64,000 nucleotides of DNA from positions 1,119,393-1,183,392 of the forward strand of contig BFEA01000076.1 of NCBI GenBank assembly GCA_003427395.1, in the 5' to 3' direction. Within the stretch, counting starts at the first letter, position 1. The number at the start of each line of letters is the position of its first letter. The DNA is from Chara braunii. Lineage: Eukaryota > Streptophyta > Charophyceae > Charales > Characeae. Of this stretch, positions 21,830 through 32,178 are shown one piece after another. The notes below the pieces were generated by a model. The model had not been told where the DNA came from, ran no database searches, and worked only from the letters and a program-made list of their open reading frames with translations. Position numbers and translations under genes: made by a program.

Positions 21830-21925
21830 TAGTCAATCAATCAATCAGTCAATCCATCAATCAATCAATCAGTTACTCATCAAACAATCAATTAATCAGT
21901 CAATCAATCGATTAATTCACCGATT
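21830..21925 (+). repeat. (TCAA)n-type simple repeat
   Basis: This is an imperfect tetranucleotide array of the form CAATCAATCAATCAGT with TCAATTAAT variants. Open frames reading SINQSINQ across it are translations of the repeat and not genes. Confidence 0.9.
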
Positions 21926-21976
21926 GACACCATCAAGATGGTAACTTGATTAGGCAGATCCGCATCTCAGAGGACT

Positions 21977-21988
21977 GCTCCGATACCA
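21977..21988 (-). promoter_or_regulatory. Primer-binding site resembling initiator tRNA-Met type
   Basis: On the minus strand this reads TGGTATCGGAGC, one change from the TGGTATCAGAGC typical of plant Ty1/copia and Ty3/gypsy elements primed by tRNA-iMet. It is preceded on the minus strand by GTGACAGTA, so an LTR ending near TGACA would lie above 21990. No partner LTR was identified. Confidence 0.55.
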
Positions 21989-22292
21989 TACTGTCACATG
22001 CCAAGTGGCGCAGACCAAACGCAAGAACCGACCTCTCACAAATGGAGTAAGGATAGCACAGCGGAAGCCTGAAATACCAATAATCATACCCAATCAATGT
22101 CGTGATACAAATTGAACATCGTCGTCATCATCATCACACGACGAAGCGCCAGGCACCAACATACATAGATGAGGAGAGAGGAGAGACAAAGAGAGGGGGA
22201 GAAAGGGGAGATGTCGCCAACCCAAAATGTCGTCGACATGTCGTTGCTCATATGTCAAGTCTGAATCTCAATTTCACCAAGTCTCAATGTCG

Positions 22293-22296
<4 letters not shown>

Positions 22297-22383
<87 letters not shown>
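22297..22383 (+). repeat. (TC)n followed by (AC)n microsatellite
   Basis: About 28 TC units run to 22352 and switch directly to AC units up to the assembly gap. Confidence 0.98.
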
Positions 22384-22448
22384 NNNNNNNNNNNNNNNNN
22401 NNNNNNNNNNNNNNNNNNNNNNNNNNNNNNNNNNNNNNNNNNNNNNNN
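22384..22448. other. Assembly gap of 65 N inside an (AC)n tract
   Basis: Unresolved bases are flanked by AC repeats on both sides. The true repeat length is unknown. Reading frames that span the gap are meaningless. Confidence 0.99.

Positions 22449-22488
<40 letters not shown>
22449..22488 (+). repeat. (AC)n microsatellite right of the gap
   Basis: Twenty AC units lie between the gap and the unique sequence that follows. Confidence 0.98.
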
Positions 22489-22491
<3 letters not shown>

Positions 22492-22564
22492 CTGACAAAG
22501 GGGGAGGGGCCAGAGCGTTGGACGGGAAGAAAAAGAGCGATGGACTAGAGGAGGAAGATCTCTC

Positions 22565-22565
<1 letters not shown>

Positions 22566-22607
<42 letters not shown>
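22566..22607 (+). repeat. (GT)n tract at the outer edge of long repeat A
   Basis: About 20 GT units lie immediately before the first base shared with repeat B (GCGTTAGAGTTCTTCATG). Confidence 0.95.
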
Positions 22608-22609
<2 letters not shown>

Positions 22610-24206
22610 TAGAGTTCTTCATGACAAGCATTTCGATGCAAAATATGAAAACCGTATTGCCATCAAGCTCCGAAGTAATTCATCAGCATACCCCCATATC
22701 AGGCGAGCATAGGACTTCTCATGCCACATAACCCGTCCCGTGGGATTCCTGCGCGTGAAACATGACCAGAACCTGTCCCCACATATACGCAATCCTTTGG
22801 CCCAGAGATATATCCTTTAGAGGGCGAGTGGATCTAAAAAAGAAGAACATATATCCCTCAACCAGTAATATCTTAAAACAAAAAGATCGTAAGTGTATAT
22901 GATCGAGTGCCAAATAATACGATGATCGATGCTTGCGTATGGGGCATAGGGCTGCATAGGGCTGCATCGAGCTATCTGTGCTTAGTACACATCATGCAAT
23001 TGTCGTAATACCATCCATACTATTTGCGAAATTTATATCCATATACAAGGGTGCTTGCGCTTTGTCCATGGTGAAAGGTTATCCGCCATGTAGCGCAAGC
23101 TCATTCCTATGCCCTGAAAAACAACACTCATCGGAATAATCCTAGGATGCCATCCATGTGATCCGGGCCAGGCCGGTCCTATTGGCATTGCCGCCTGTGT
23201 AGCGTGGCAAACTAGTCCTATCGGACAGCGTATTCACTTCTCAATCAGGCCATTTGGGGGGGGATCGTATTTGTCCCTCTGGTGCATGCAACATAAAAAT
23301 TCTATAATCTTACGCCTACATATAGATCCGTTCAATATACTCGAACAATCGACGAGGGAAGATATAGCTTTCTAATGGGTTGCTATACTTGGGAGACATG
23401 AGTGCGTAACAAGTTATTTCCCGTGAGATCTGGGAAAAAGTGATCACAGCGCCAGAGTAGGGGAGCGATACCGCCCTTCGGCCTGCCCGCGGATCAATCC
23501 TCGACCCGATCGAGCGCCGTCAGCAGGATCGTTCTTCCATTCAAGGCCAGCGTGAAAAACAATCACGTGCTCGAAATAAAAAAAATCGATTACCCTGGTG
23601 GAATTCATACATATCTGCTCATGCATGTAGACTCATAATTTTCGTTCAAAATGCACAGTAAAAAAATACGTGTTCCCATCATACCCATTCATTACCAAGC
23701 GATCCGATCATATACATATCATCGGGAATATCGGTACCCATCATATGAGACCAAGAGCTATCAGCGCCTCCCGTCATAGTATCCAATCCCCTCGCCGATC
23801 TCTATCGGTCGATATGCGGATCGATACTGTGTCCGGAGGCAACCCTGCTCGCCACAAAAAATTCTTTTATATATATACATTCATATATATACTTACATAT
23901 AAGTCATGTATCGTACTCATTATTTTCCACCTCTGTCCTTAACTCATAGTATTAGTCAGTGCCATCCACCATAGTATCCAATCCCTTCGTCGATCTTGCT
24001 CGGTTGATGGTGGATAGATATTATGTCTGGAGGCAACTTCGCTTCGTTAAAAGCTTTACTTTATATATTTATAGGCCATGCCCCATACTTATTACTTCTC
24101 GCATTTATCCCTAAATCAGCCATTCATACATCGATCACAAATTCAAAGCATGAGTGAACACATTTCAGAGACAAATATACGTCGAGTACACATCCAACGC
24201 CCTCCA

Positions 24207-24762
24207 TTACAACAACGAATGAATTCTCTTCCGACCAAAAAGTTGAAGTGTCAATTCTTCTCCCCTCCTTCCCGATCCACAGACAATATAACGTGAAGAC
24301 TCGTATGAAAAATGAATGAATATGAAGATACCAGCTGCATCCCCAGAGGCAGTTACACGTAATATGGGAAGCCTCCCACAATAGCTAAAGCAGGGAGGGT
24401 AGTGGCGATCCCTGAAGCGCTTTTCTGCCGCTAGCCACCAGTACACGACTTCATCAGAGGGAACACCTGCTTTAAGGTCACAAATGCTTCGTGAGTCGGA
24501 GCGGCGATGGAGGCGGCAGAGCTTGCAAGTGGTGTAAGAAGGCAAGAAAATAAAGAAAAGCAAGCAAAGCAACAAAAGCGAGCAAAAGGTAGGCTGACAT
24601 CTCGATAGCTATCCCCATCTTCTCAACCGCCCCCTCTTTGTTCAACGCCATAGCCCCTAGCTCGACTAGCCTGGAGACTACCCAATCCAGAAGTTGAAGT
24701 GGAAAGAAGACTTGCATCATCAGCAGCACAGCCCCCCTGCGTGCAAAGCGAGAACAATGCAA
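24207..24762 (-). pseudogene. Repeat-A copy of the hydrophobic-segment ORF, frameshifted
   Basis: This is the counterpart of the intact 162-aa frame at 32179-32667. The first part (24762 to about 24555) reads RRGAVLLMMQVFFPLQLLD then GAMALNKEGAVEKMGIAIE followed by the hydrophobic run AYLLLAFVALLAFLYFL, a likely membrane helix. One extra base near 24555 (AAATAAAG against AAATAAG in copy B) shifts the rest, which continues in another frame with RSDSRSICD and YWWLAAEKRFRDRHYPP. Relative to copy B there is also a 21-bp in-frame insertion (seven residues after SICD). Function is unknown. Confidence 0.5.
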
Positions 24763-24855
24763 AGAATGGAAGATCGTGCAGTTTCTTAGCGCATGCGTGG
24801 TGCATCACAAATGACTGAAATAGTCAGGAAGTTCTGGAGGTGAGGGTGAGGAAGC

Positions 24856-25194
24856 TTATACCCTGTCTTCTTCGTCATCAATCATCCGATCCAGCTGGTA
24901 ATTCATGGCGAAGGCAACCACCAAGCACCAACCTCCCGATACAGGGCTCAGAACACCGTCTGCCCGATCTTCTGTCAACTGGAATGCCTGCTGCCGTTCG
25001 GCCCACAATCTTGAATTATGGCCGAGCGGAAAGGCCTGTGCGCTGATCCGATGATGGGAGTCGGGGGAACGTTCCACTTGCTCAAATAGTGCCCCGTCAT
25101 CGTCACTTTCCGAGAGATATTGCCCGCGGACAATACAAACGTCGATGGTGACGTGAGATGGGAAAAAATCAATCAAACAACAAAACAAATGCAA
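24856..25194 (-). CDS. Repeat-A copy of an acidic unknown ORF
   Basis: The 112-aa frame contains QYLSESDDDGALFEQVER, SAQAFPLGHNSRLWAERQQ and a C-terminal DDEEDRV. The same protein is encoded in repeat B at 32761-33105, where a 15-bp insertion near the end adds five residues without breaking the frame. This ORF lies upstream, on the minus strand, of the hydrophobic ORF, with about 90 bp between them, so the two may be exons or consecutive ORFs of one transcript. I do not recognise the family. Confidence 0.45.
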   Translation of the reverse strand: MHLFCCLIDFFPSHVTIDVCIVRGQYLSESDDDGALFEQVERSPDSHHRISAQAFPLGHNSRLWAERQQAFQLTEDRADGVLSPVSGGWCLVVAFAMNYQLDRMIDDEEDRV

Positions 25195-25665
25195 AAAAAA
25201 AAATAATAATAATAATAAATAAAAATAAAAACAAACACAATAGCAGAACAGTTCGAGATGACTTCCCCTGATTGGGGGTATACGATCCGTATCACACGCC
25301 TTCTGATTGTCCTACCCAATTGGTCGAAACGTTACCGCTGGTGATTAGTGTAAAAATAAGGAAAAAAAAAAGAAAAATAAAGAAGAAAAAAGAAAGAAAA
25401 AAGAAAAGAAAGAAAAAAATGTTGCGTCACCGTCACTCTCCGAGGGATACTGCCCGTGGGCGATACAAGCGTCATTGGTGACGTTAGGCGGGGGAGAAAA
25501 TAGAACACAAGTCAAAAAGGACAAAGAAGGACAGAAACAAAAAACAAAAACAACAAAAAAAGCAAAAAATTTTGAAAACAACACCCCCTGATTTGTGAGG
25601 ATATGATCCATATCACACGCCTTCTGATTGTCCTATCAGTTGAGCGAAACGTCACTATTTGGAGA
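25090..25665 (-). repeat. Internal diverged duplication within long repeat A
   Basis: The segment at 25095-25345 (TCGTCACTTTCCGAGAGATA, TGATCCGTATCACACGCC and GTCGAAACG in order) recurs at 25433-25655 with the same three anchors in order (TCACTCTCCGAGGGATACT, TGATCCATATCACACGCC and AGCGAAACG). A-rich low-complexity sequence separates the anchors in both halves. Repeat B carries the same arrangement with part of the second unit deleted. Confidence 0.75.
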
Positions 25666-26233
25666 ATGCGCATGCCTTGCTGTTCGCCTCAATGCGCGCA
25701 CGGGTTGTGCGCATAATCGGACTCATGTTTATGCAGGCTGTAAGCATGCCCCTGGCCCATAACTGTTGTCCTGCACTCATCTTTTTGTGGCGGAATATGC
25801 TCTGAACGAGTTTGTATATGGTTTGTCGCCTTATCGTACTCGTTTGGGTTTCTCGGTCGTCATTATTCCGCGTAGTCTTTCATTAGGGTTTATCTTTTAT
25901 TATTTATTATTTATTTATTTATTTATTTACTCGCTCTGTCCGGCCTTTTTATGCCTTTACCAGTTGCTACCTGTGCTTGGTGATTCCTCCCCTCTTCCAA
26001 CCATCCTTGCTCCTTGCCCCCCTGTTATGTGTGTGTGCATGTGTGCCCCACCCCTGTCCCACCCGAGAGTGAGCCACAGGCCAAAAGGCTGGATGCCGGG
26101 AGGCATCGAGCCTTTCCGGCCCGTAGCCCCCCAGTCCCCACACACACTCACAAACACCACAAAACACAGATTAGTACATGCCGTATCTGGTGATCAGATT
26201 GGCCTTCACCATATTGTCAATCACCTTGCCAGG

Positions 26234-28282
26234 CTAGTATTTCTGCCTATTGTGGAAAACCTTGTCCACAACCTTCCAACATTCCATCCTTCCACATCCG
26301 TTTGAGACCATGGTTTGTACTAAATTGTTAATTCCCAGGGCAGCTTCCTGCTCGTCAGAGCAGATGACCAGGGACAAGACGGTCTTCGCCGTCAAAATCT
26401 GTAGAGACTGTGCGATGGAGCGATTTGATTTAAATTTCATAAATTTAATGGGGGAGAATGAGAGACCTTTCTTCTTATCGTGCTTCGAAGTGAAGTACGT
26501 GTAGTCCATGGTGGACATGACTGTTAACGAGAGGTTGAGAAAATTCGCAGCTCTCCCATGTCCATCGATTACAACTTCAGTTGTTTCTTTAACGTCGATG
26601 AAATCGTGCGGGTAGATCCTGCGGCCTGGGTTCTGGCCATCGACACCGTTCTTGAGGAATTCGTTGATGATCGTGTTGCTTAGAGAACACAGATCATCTA
26701 CATATCTATAGGAGTCTTCGAAGCATCTAATTGCCGCCCACTCTTGCATTTCGACCAAGTGCGAGATTAGTCTGTACTCATACTTGAAGAAATACACATC
26801 ACAGAAGGTAGGGGAACAAGCCAGACCCATGGGAATCCTGAGGATCTATTTCCAGACCCTGTTCCCCATTTGTACCACCCCGTTGGAGACGAGCCATTCA
26901 CAGACGTCGATGATCCCCTGTTCGTCGAAGTACAGCCTGTCCCTGTCCCTGTCCTGATCACCAGCTACCCAGTAAGGGTGCAGCGTGTCGTTTGCTGCGA
27001 CCCTGATCGCAATCGCATCCCTGGTCGTCCTGGCCCTCCTCCGTTCCATGGCGCAGCTAACAAAGAAAATGATCGCCTTCAGCAGACCGTCCTCTGATTC
27101 GTCTGTGGGTATCGTCTCAAAACACCTTGTGATATCCCCGGTGAAGATGGAGTAGATGCGCCGTGGGATGTTTGCAACGAACTCCCCTATCGAGGAGATC
27201 GGCCACCAGAAGTTGGGTTCGACCCCATGCTCGGCACGAACCTCTTCGCTCTTACTTGTGCAGAGGGCTTGAACATCCCCTGCCAGGAGCTTCAGCAGAC
27301 ACTTGCAAACGTCTGCTACCGGGGAGAGCACCGAGCCCGCCGTGTTCGTAATTTATCTGAAGGATTGCTTGTGCGCCTTGTACACCGTCATGAGGTGCGG
27401 GAGTGGCAGCGCCTCGTGCCCAGCATGAGTGAAGGCAGCCGCCTCCTGCATTAACCTTGTCGCAACCTGCTCCGGCGTATCCGGGAGCGGTGTGAAGTCC
27501 GGCCCCGAGAGTCTCTGCAACGCCAGCCGCCTGATGAAGTTGATGTAGACGAACGTGGGGGTGTGTGGCGCCTTGTCCGTCGGACAAACTAGATACCTGC
27601 TCGTTAGCCACTCGATCTCGCCCCTTACGGCCACGCTATTGATGGGTTCGCCCGAGATATGCATATGCTTCGTACGAAAGCTCCTAATGGACTTCCTCGC
27701 TTTCTCTCGCACGATCGCCTTCACTTGCCTCTCCTCCCCCAAGGATAGCTTTTCATCGCATCTCCGTGTGGTGAGTATCTTATCCAGCGCCACCTCGACC
27801 TCGTCCATCGTAAACTCCTCATCGAGCGACCTGAGCGGGATATGATTTAGGCCCGCATTAAGCATGAGCTGTAGCTGGCCGTTGTTCGTTATGCCGGTAT
27901 CATTCGTGATGACGTGCAAGGTACCTTCTTCCGGGAGCATCTTGATGATGGAAGTGTTGAGGAACTCGGCATGCCTCCCTGAGCCGCACTGGCAGAACTC
28001 TGGTACATACCTTGCCTCCCATTCGTTCATCATGAACTTCCTGAATACCCTCGCCGGTTTGCAAACCTTGGCTCCTAAAGCTTCGTCATACCGCCACCCG
28101 ATGATTACATCCTCTAGCCAAGTTGCCGACCTCTCCCCCATTACCTGCTTCAACGCCTCCAGGACCACGCTTCTCAGGGGAACCGCCTCCATAAGCCTGC
28201 TCGTGTATCTGATGTGTACAAATTGGTCTTGTTCCCGCTCCCTCCTTTTCCATGCGGATCTTCCTGACGGAAGCACGATCAT
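26234..28282 (-). pseudogene. Reverse transcriptase ORF2, Penelope-like, two in-frame stops
   Basis: One continuous frame of 682 codons is interrupted only by TAA at 27353-27355 and TAG at 26846-26848; the three pieces are all in the same phase. The N-terminal 300 residues are unrecognised and end in VYKAHKQSFR. RT motifs follow in order: ITNTAGSVLSPVADVC, FTGDITRCFETIP (palm Asp), IPMGLACSPTFCDVYFFKYE, YRYVDDLC (catalytic Y-V-D-D), then AANFLNLSLTV and a basic C-terminal region SPIKFMKFKSNRSI. The KxHK, GDITRCFExIP, PMGLxxSP and NFLxL pattern resembles Penelope-like RTs more than gypsy or LINE RTs. No endonuclease or integrase motif was seen. The TAG is explained by one C-to-T change from CAG. 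Confidence 0.75.
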
Positions 28283-28334
28283 GCAGCCCCCTTCTTCCGG
28301 GTCGCACGGAAGCTCATAGGTGGGAGGACCATTG

Positions 28335-28600
28335 TTAGAGGGGACCGTTCCTAGTGTAAGTGGTGACTAGTGAAAGGTTGGAGGAAAAACCCTCGACAGG
28401 CAATATATAGATATAGTTATAATGCATTGATGAGCTCAAGAAAATAAGACAGCAACTGGGGAAAGGGGAAAAAAAGGGGGAAAAAAGGGGCGAAAGAACA
28501 ATCAAAGAAGGAAAAGAGAAAAAGAAAGAAAAAAGAGAGAAAAAAAGACGGGAAAAAAAGGGGGGGAAAAAAACAACACAGAAAAAACCATCATCACGCA
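28335..28600 (-). other. Possible intron with long pyrimidine tract upstream of ORF2
   Basis: On the minus strand a long C/T-rich tract (28440-28575) is followed by TTTCACTAG and ACACTAG, good candidates for a 3' splice site. The RT frame is open upstream of its first Met back to about 28365, to an in-frame TAG. An intron joining the ORF1 region to the RT frame would explain the open sequence before the Met, but a 5' splice site was not fixed. Confidence 0.35.
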
Positions 28601-28658
28601 TCACGTGAGTAATGCCGAATGATTGATCCGTCGGAGTACAGATCCTTGCGCGTGCGCG

Positions 28659-30148
28659 TCAAGGGGTGCCGATACAACCTCTCTTTCCCTTCTTCCCCCT
28701 GCTGGAGGACCCATTCTTTCGTGATCCGCCATTCCTTGTGGATTCCGCTGTGGAGATCGCCGACCCTGTCTGTGAGGAAAGTAGTCGAGAGCCACCCCTG
28801 CCTCTAGCTCTTTGCCCTTCGACCGCCATGTTGTGCAACCCCCTGCCTCCCATCTGCTCCTCTGGCTGATGAACGCCTCCTACTCGATCCTGCGAGCCTG
28901 TCCCACCAGAGGCACCCGCATTGCGCGGGATGTCCTTGGGGGGGACCATCTGCTGCGCCACGTCCGCCCTGTCCCTTGGTTTGTAGGGAAGTACCATTTG
29001 CCGGGGAGAGACGACTATCGGTAGGTTGTTGCGCTGTCTTTTCTAGGCGTTCCCTTGCTCGTTCCGGTTGCCTCTGGCTCTAACCCTTGGATTGCCAGTA
29101 ATTCTTGTGGGGAGCAATACCCTGTCGATGGTCAGCGGGGTATTGTATCCTCATTTCTCCCTGCAGATGACGGACTCGGAGGTGAGGGAGAGATTTTTTT
29201 CGAGTGCAGAGATCACATCGGTCATGATCTCCCGTATGAGCATGAAGGTAAGACAGGCCTCCACCGCGGGTTTCCAAGATACACGCAAAAAGTGGATGAA
29301 GGTAGAGGTTCTCACCTTTACGGAGGCGATGTTGGGGAAGAGGATGTCTGGATGCGCGAGTAGATACCAGATCGGGTGGTCCATCCAAATCGGTCCCGCC
29401 CCACAGTCCTTTTTCCACTCCGTAGCGCATCTGCATCTGAGGTACGGCCGTCCAACATTCCAACTCTCCTGAGACCTTTTAGATCGATCTCAAGGGCTGT
29501 TTTCACTTTTCTCTGCCACATGACTGGGCTGGAGTAATCACATTTTGTATGGTCGAGGGCCGACAGTAGTGGAAACGTTAGGAGGGTCGGGTTAAAGGCC
29601 TTTTTTCCTGGGGGGCAGTACGGGAGCGCGCCAATCATCGCGTTTGCCTTATATGTGGCGACCTCCTCGTCGGTCAGATTGGCGAGGAAAACGAGGGCCT
29701 TTACCGAGAACGGAGCAAGATGATTAAAAGTATCGAGTTTCCACAGCACATGCGTGAACCCCGTACTAGTGTGCTCAACCCAGTGCAGGGATGGAAGCGG
29801 AGCAAATGCAGTGTACTGCCTTCCTTGGGAGGATGAGGCTTTCTCCGGGGTGCAGCTAGCAGTAGCGGTTACTGCGGCTATGGCTGCGTTTAACTCATCC
29901 ATCTCTTCACCGTCCATGGCGAGAGCTCCTGCAATGGTGCAGCCGACCGCCGGTGTCTCGGCGGCCTGCCCCTGTAGATGCGAGTGATCTAATCCCCAAA
30001 TCTTAAGAAACATTTGCTCAACTTTAGCGGTCCTGGCCGGCAGTTCCAAGCATTCTCTCTCATAATCCATTTTCTTCTTATCTAAGCACGCAGCAGTGTC
30101 TAGGAGTTTGGCAACAAAGGCGTCCTTCCCTAGATCCCAGACATACAC
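28659..30148 (-). pseudogene. ORF1 region of the repeat-bracketed element
   Basis: A 276-aa frame (30148 to 29318) begins in WDLGKDAFVAKLLDTAACLDK and includes an Ala-rich stretch, LPSLHWVEHTSTGFTHVLW and FSVKALVFLANLTDEEVATYK, ending in SALDHTKCDYSSPVMWQRK and a linker. At about 29430 the plausible coding shifts to the frame at 29384-29151 (PIWYLLAHPDILFPNIASVK, FIHFLRVSWKPAVEACL, MLIREIMTDVISALEKNL). Further Gly/Arg/Ser-rich frames follow to 28659. I recognise no domain. It precedes the RT as an ORF1 would. Whether it is one protein or several exons is open. Confidence 0.5.
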
Positions 30149-30176
30149 AAGATTAGCAAAACATCACTAAATCCAA

Positions 30177-30482
30177 TCATGAAAAAAAAGTTGAAAAGTC
30201 CCCCGTCTCGACCATTCTCTTCATCGCATCCAGGATCTCGAGTTTCAGTCTGGCAATGAGCGCTTGCGCTGGTTTGCTGGGCCATTCATACTTACAAGTG
30301 AGTTCGTCCCACCAACCTCCCGAGAAGAACTCCTTCGACGGAATCTGCAGCAAACACAAAGACACAAAAGAACGCAAACACATGTACGACACAATATGTA
30401 CCGACTTGAAACAAGGAAGGTTGCTGGAATAGCGACGTACTTCAGCTTCCTCCTGGCAGCTACGTGGACGAGGTGATCTCAT
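30177..30482 (-). pseudogene. First ORF1 segment with a probable intron
   Basis: This frame starts about 120 bp inside the edge of repeat B. The stretch SKEFFSGGWWDELTCKYEWP and the helical ALIARLKLEILDAMKRMVE look coding. The part before it (VSYMCLRSFVSLCLLQ) coincides on the minus strand with a GTACATATTG...TTTGTGTTTGCTGCAG sequence, an intron-like donor and acceptor about 75 bp apart. Retained introns are known in Penelope-like elements. The assignment is inference. Confidence 0.4.
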
Positions 30483-32178
30483 GCAATCGCATCCCTGTAC
30501 AATCGAGTCTCGTTGGCGACTGCCTATGCAACACTACGCCTGTACCGCAGGGTTATGGTTGGTGGGACACACCACCAACAGCGCTGACAGGAGGTACCCC
30601 CCGTGTGTGCGTTAGAGTTCTTCATGACAAGCATGTCGATGCAAAATACGAAAACCGTATTGCCATCAAGCTCCGAAGTAATTCATCAGCATACCCCCGC
30701 TTTCCTTATCACGCGAGCATAGGACTTCTCATGCCACATAACCCATCCCGTGGGATTCCTGCGCATGAAACATGACCAGAACCTATCCCCACGTACATGC
30801 AATCCGTTGGCCCAGAGATATATCCTTCGGAGGGCGAGTGGATCTACAAAAGAAGAACATATATCCCTCAACCAGTAATATCTTAAAATAAAGAGATCGT
30901 AAGTGTATATGATCGAGTGCAAATAATACGATGATCGATGCTTGCGTATGGGGCATAGGGCTGCATCGAGCTATCTGTGCTTAGAAGACATCATGCAATT
31001 GTCGTAATACCATCCATACTATTTGCGGAATTTATATCTATATACAAGGGTGCTTGCGCTTTGTCCATGGTGAAAGGCTATCCGCCATGTAGCGCAAGCT
31101 CATTCCTGTGCCCTAAAAAAACAACACTCATCGGAATAATCCTAGGATGCCATCCATGTGATCTGGGCCAGGCGGGTCCTGTCGGCATTGCCGCCGGGGT
31201 AGTGTGGCAAACTAGTCCTATCGGACAGCGTATGCACTTCTCAATCAGGCCATATGGGGGGGATCGTATCTGTCCCTCTGGTGCATGCAACATAAAAATT
31301 CTATAATCTTACGCCTACATATAGATCCATTCAATATAATCAAACCGTCGGCGAAGGAAGATATAGCTTTCTAATGGGTTGCTATACTTGGGAGACATGA
31401 GTGCGTAATAAGTTATTTCCCGTGAGATCTGGGAAAAAGTGATCACAGCGCCAGAGTGGGGGAGCGATACCGCCCTTCGGCCTGCCCGCGGATCAATCCG
31501 CAACCCGATCGAGCACCGTCAGCGGGATCGTTCTCCCATTCAAGGCCACCGTGAAAAACAATCACGTGCTCAAAAAATAAAATTTGATTACCCTAGTGGA
31601 ACCATACATATCTACTCATGCATGTAGACTCATAATTTTCGTTCAAAATGCACAGTAAAAAATGTGTTCCCATCATACCCATTCATTACCATGCGATCCG
31701 ATTCATAGTATCCAATCCCCTCGCCGATCTCTGTCGATCGGTACGCGGATAGATACTGTGTCCAGAGGCAACCCTGCTCGCCACATATATATATATATAC
31801 ATATACATTCATATATATACTTATATATAAGTCATGTATCGTACTCATTATTTTCCACCTCTGTCCGTAGCTCGTAGCATTAGTCGGTGCCATCCACCAT
31901 AGTATCCAATCCCTTCGCTGATCTTGGTCGGTTGATGGTGGATAGATATTATGTTTGGAGGCAACTTCGCTTCATTAAAAGCTCGACTTTATATATTTAT
32001 AGGCCATGCCCCGTACTTATTACTTCTCACATTTGTCCCTAAATCAGCCATTCATACATCGATCGCAAATTCAAAACATGAGTGAACACATTTCAGAGAG
32101 AAATATATGTCGAGAACACATCCAACGCCCTCCTTTACAACAAAGAATGAATTCTCTTCCGGCCAGAAAGCTGAAGTG

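Larger units (their letters stand above)
20629..21960. other. Non-coding retroelement debris
   Basis: No domain was recognised. The region should contain the 3' LTR of gypsy-2, and the internal 3' part of any minus-strand element using the primer-binding site at 21977. It holds a tandem duplication at 21380-21580 and a CAAT/ATCA-type simple repeat at 21830-21925, listed separately. Confidence 0.35.
22600..26037 (-). repeat. Long direct repeat A (LTR-like or pseudo-LTR)
   Basis: From GCGTTAGAGTTCTTCATGAC at 22607 to TTATGTGTGTGTG at about 26036, the sequence is collinear with 30608-33890 at high identity by eye. On the minus strand the order is repeat B, ORF1 region, RT, repeat A, so this is the 3' copy. 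Indels separate the copies: A keeps about 100 bp near 25450-25545 that B lacks. Both ends of the repeat run into GT tracts. The start and end do not show a TG...CA LTR signature. Confidence 0.9.

Noticed and set aside
22102-22712. Open frames of 148-161 aa across the CT/AC repeats and gap
   Set aside because: They are translations of dinucleotide repeats and N bases (Ser-Leu, His-Thr and Cys-Val runs), not genes.
25320-25660. Hammerhead ribozyme, expected in Penelope-like elements (CGAAACG-type words near CTGATTGTC)
   Set aside because: The CTGANGA core is not present in either orientation with a pairable stem II and GAAA. The plus-strand words also lie on the wrong strand. A covariance search could still find a variant.
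25766-26305. 179-aa plus-strand frame
   Set aside because: It overlaps the antisense of the RT 3' end and the GT-rich edge of repeat A, and has no motif.
27864-28319. 151-aa plus-strand frame
   Set aside because: It is the antisense shadow of the RT reading frame.
26234-30482. GIY-YIG or other endonuclease in the Penelope-like element
   Set aside because: No GIY...YIG pair or zinc-finger context was visible in any minus-strand frame. Absence is only by eye.
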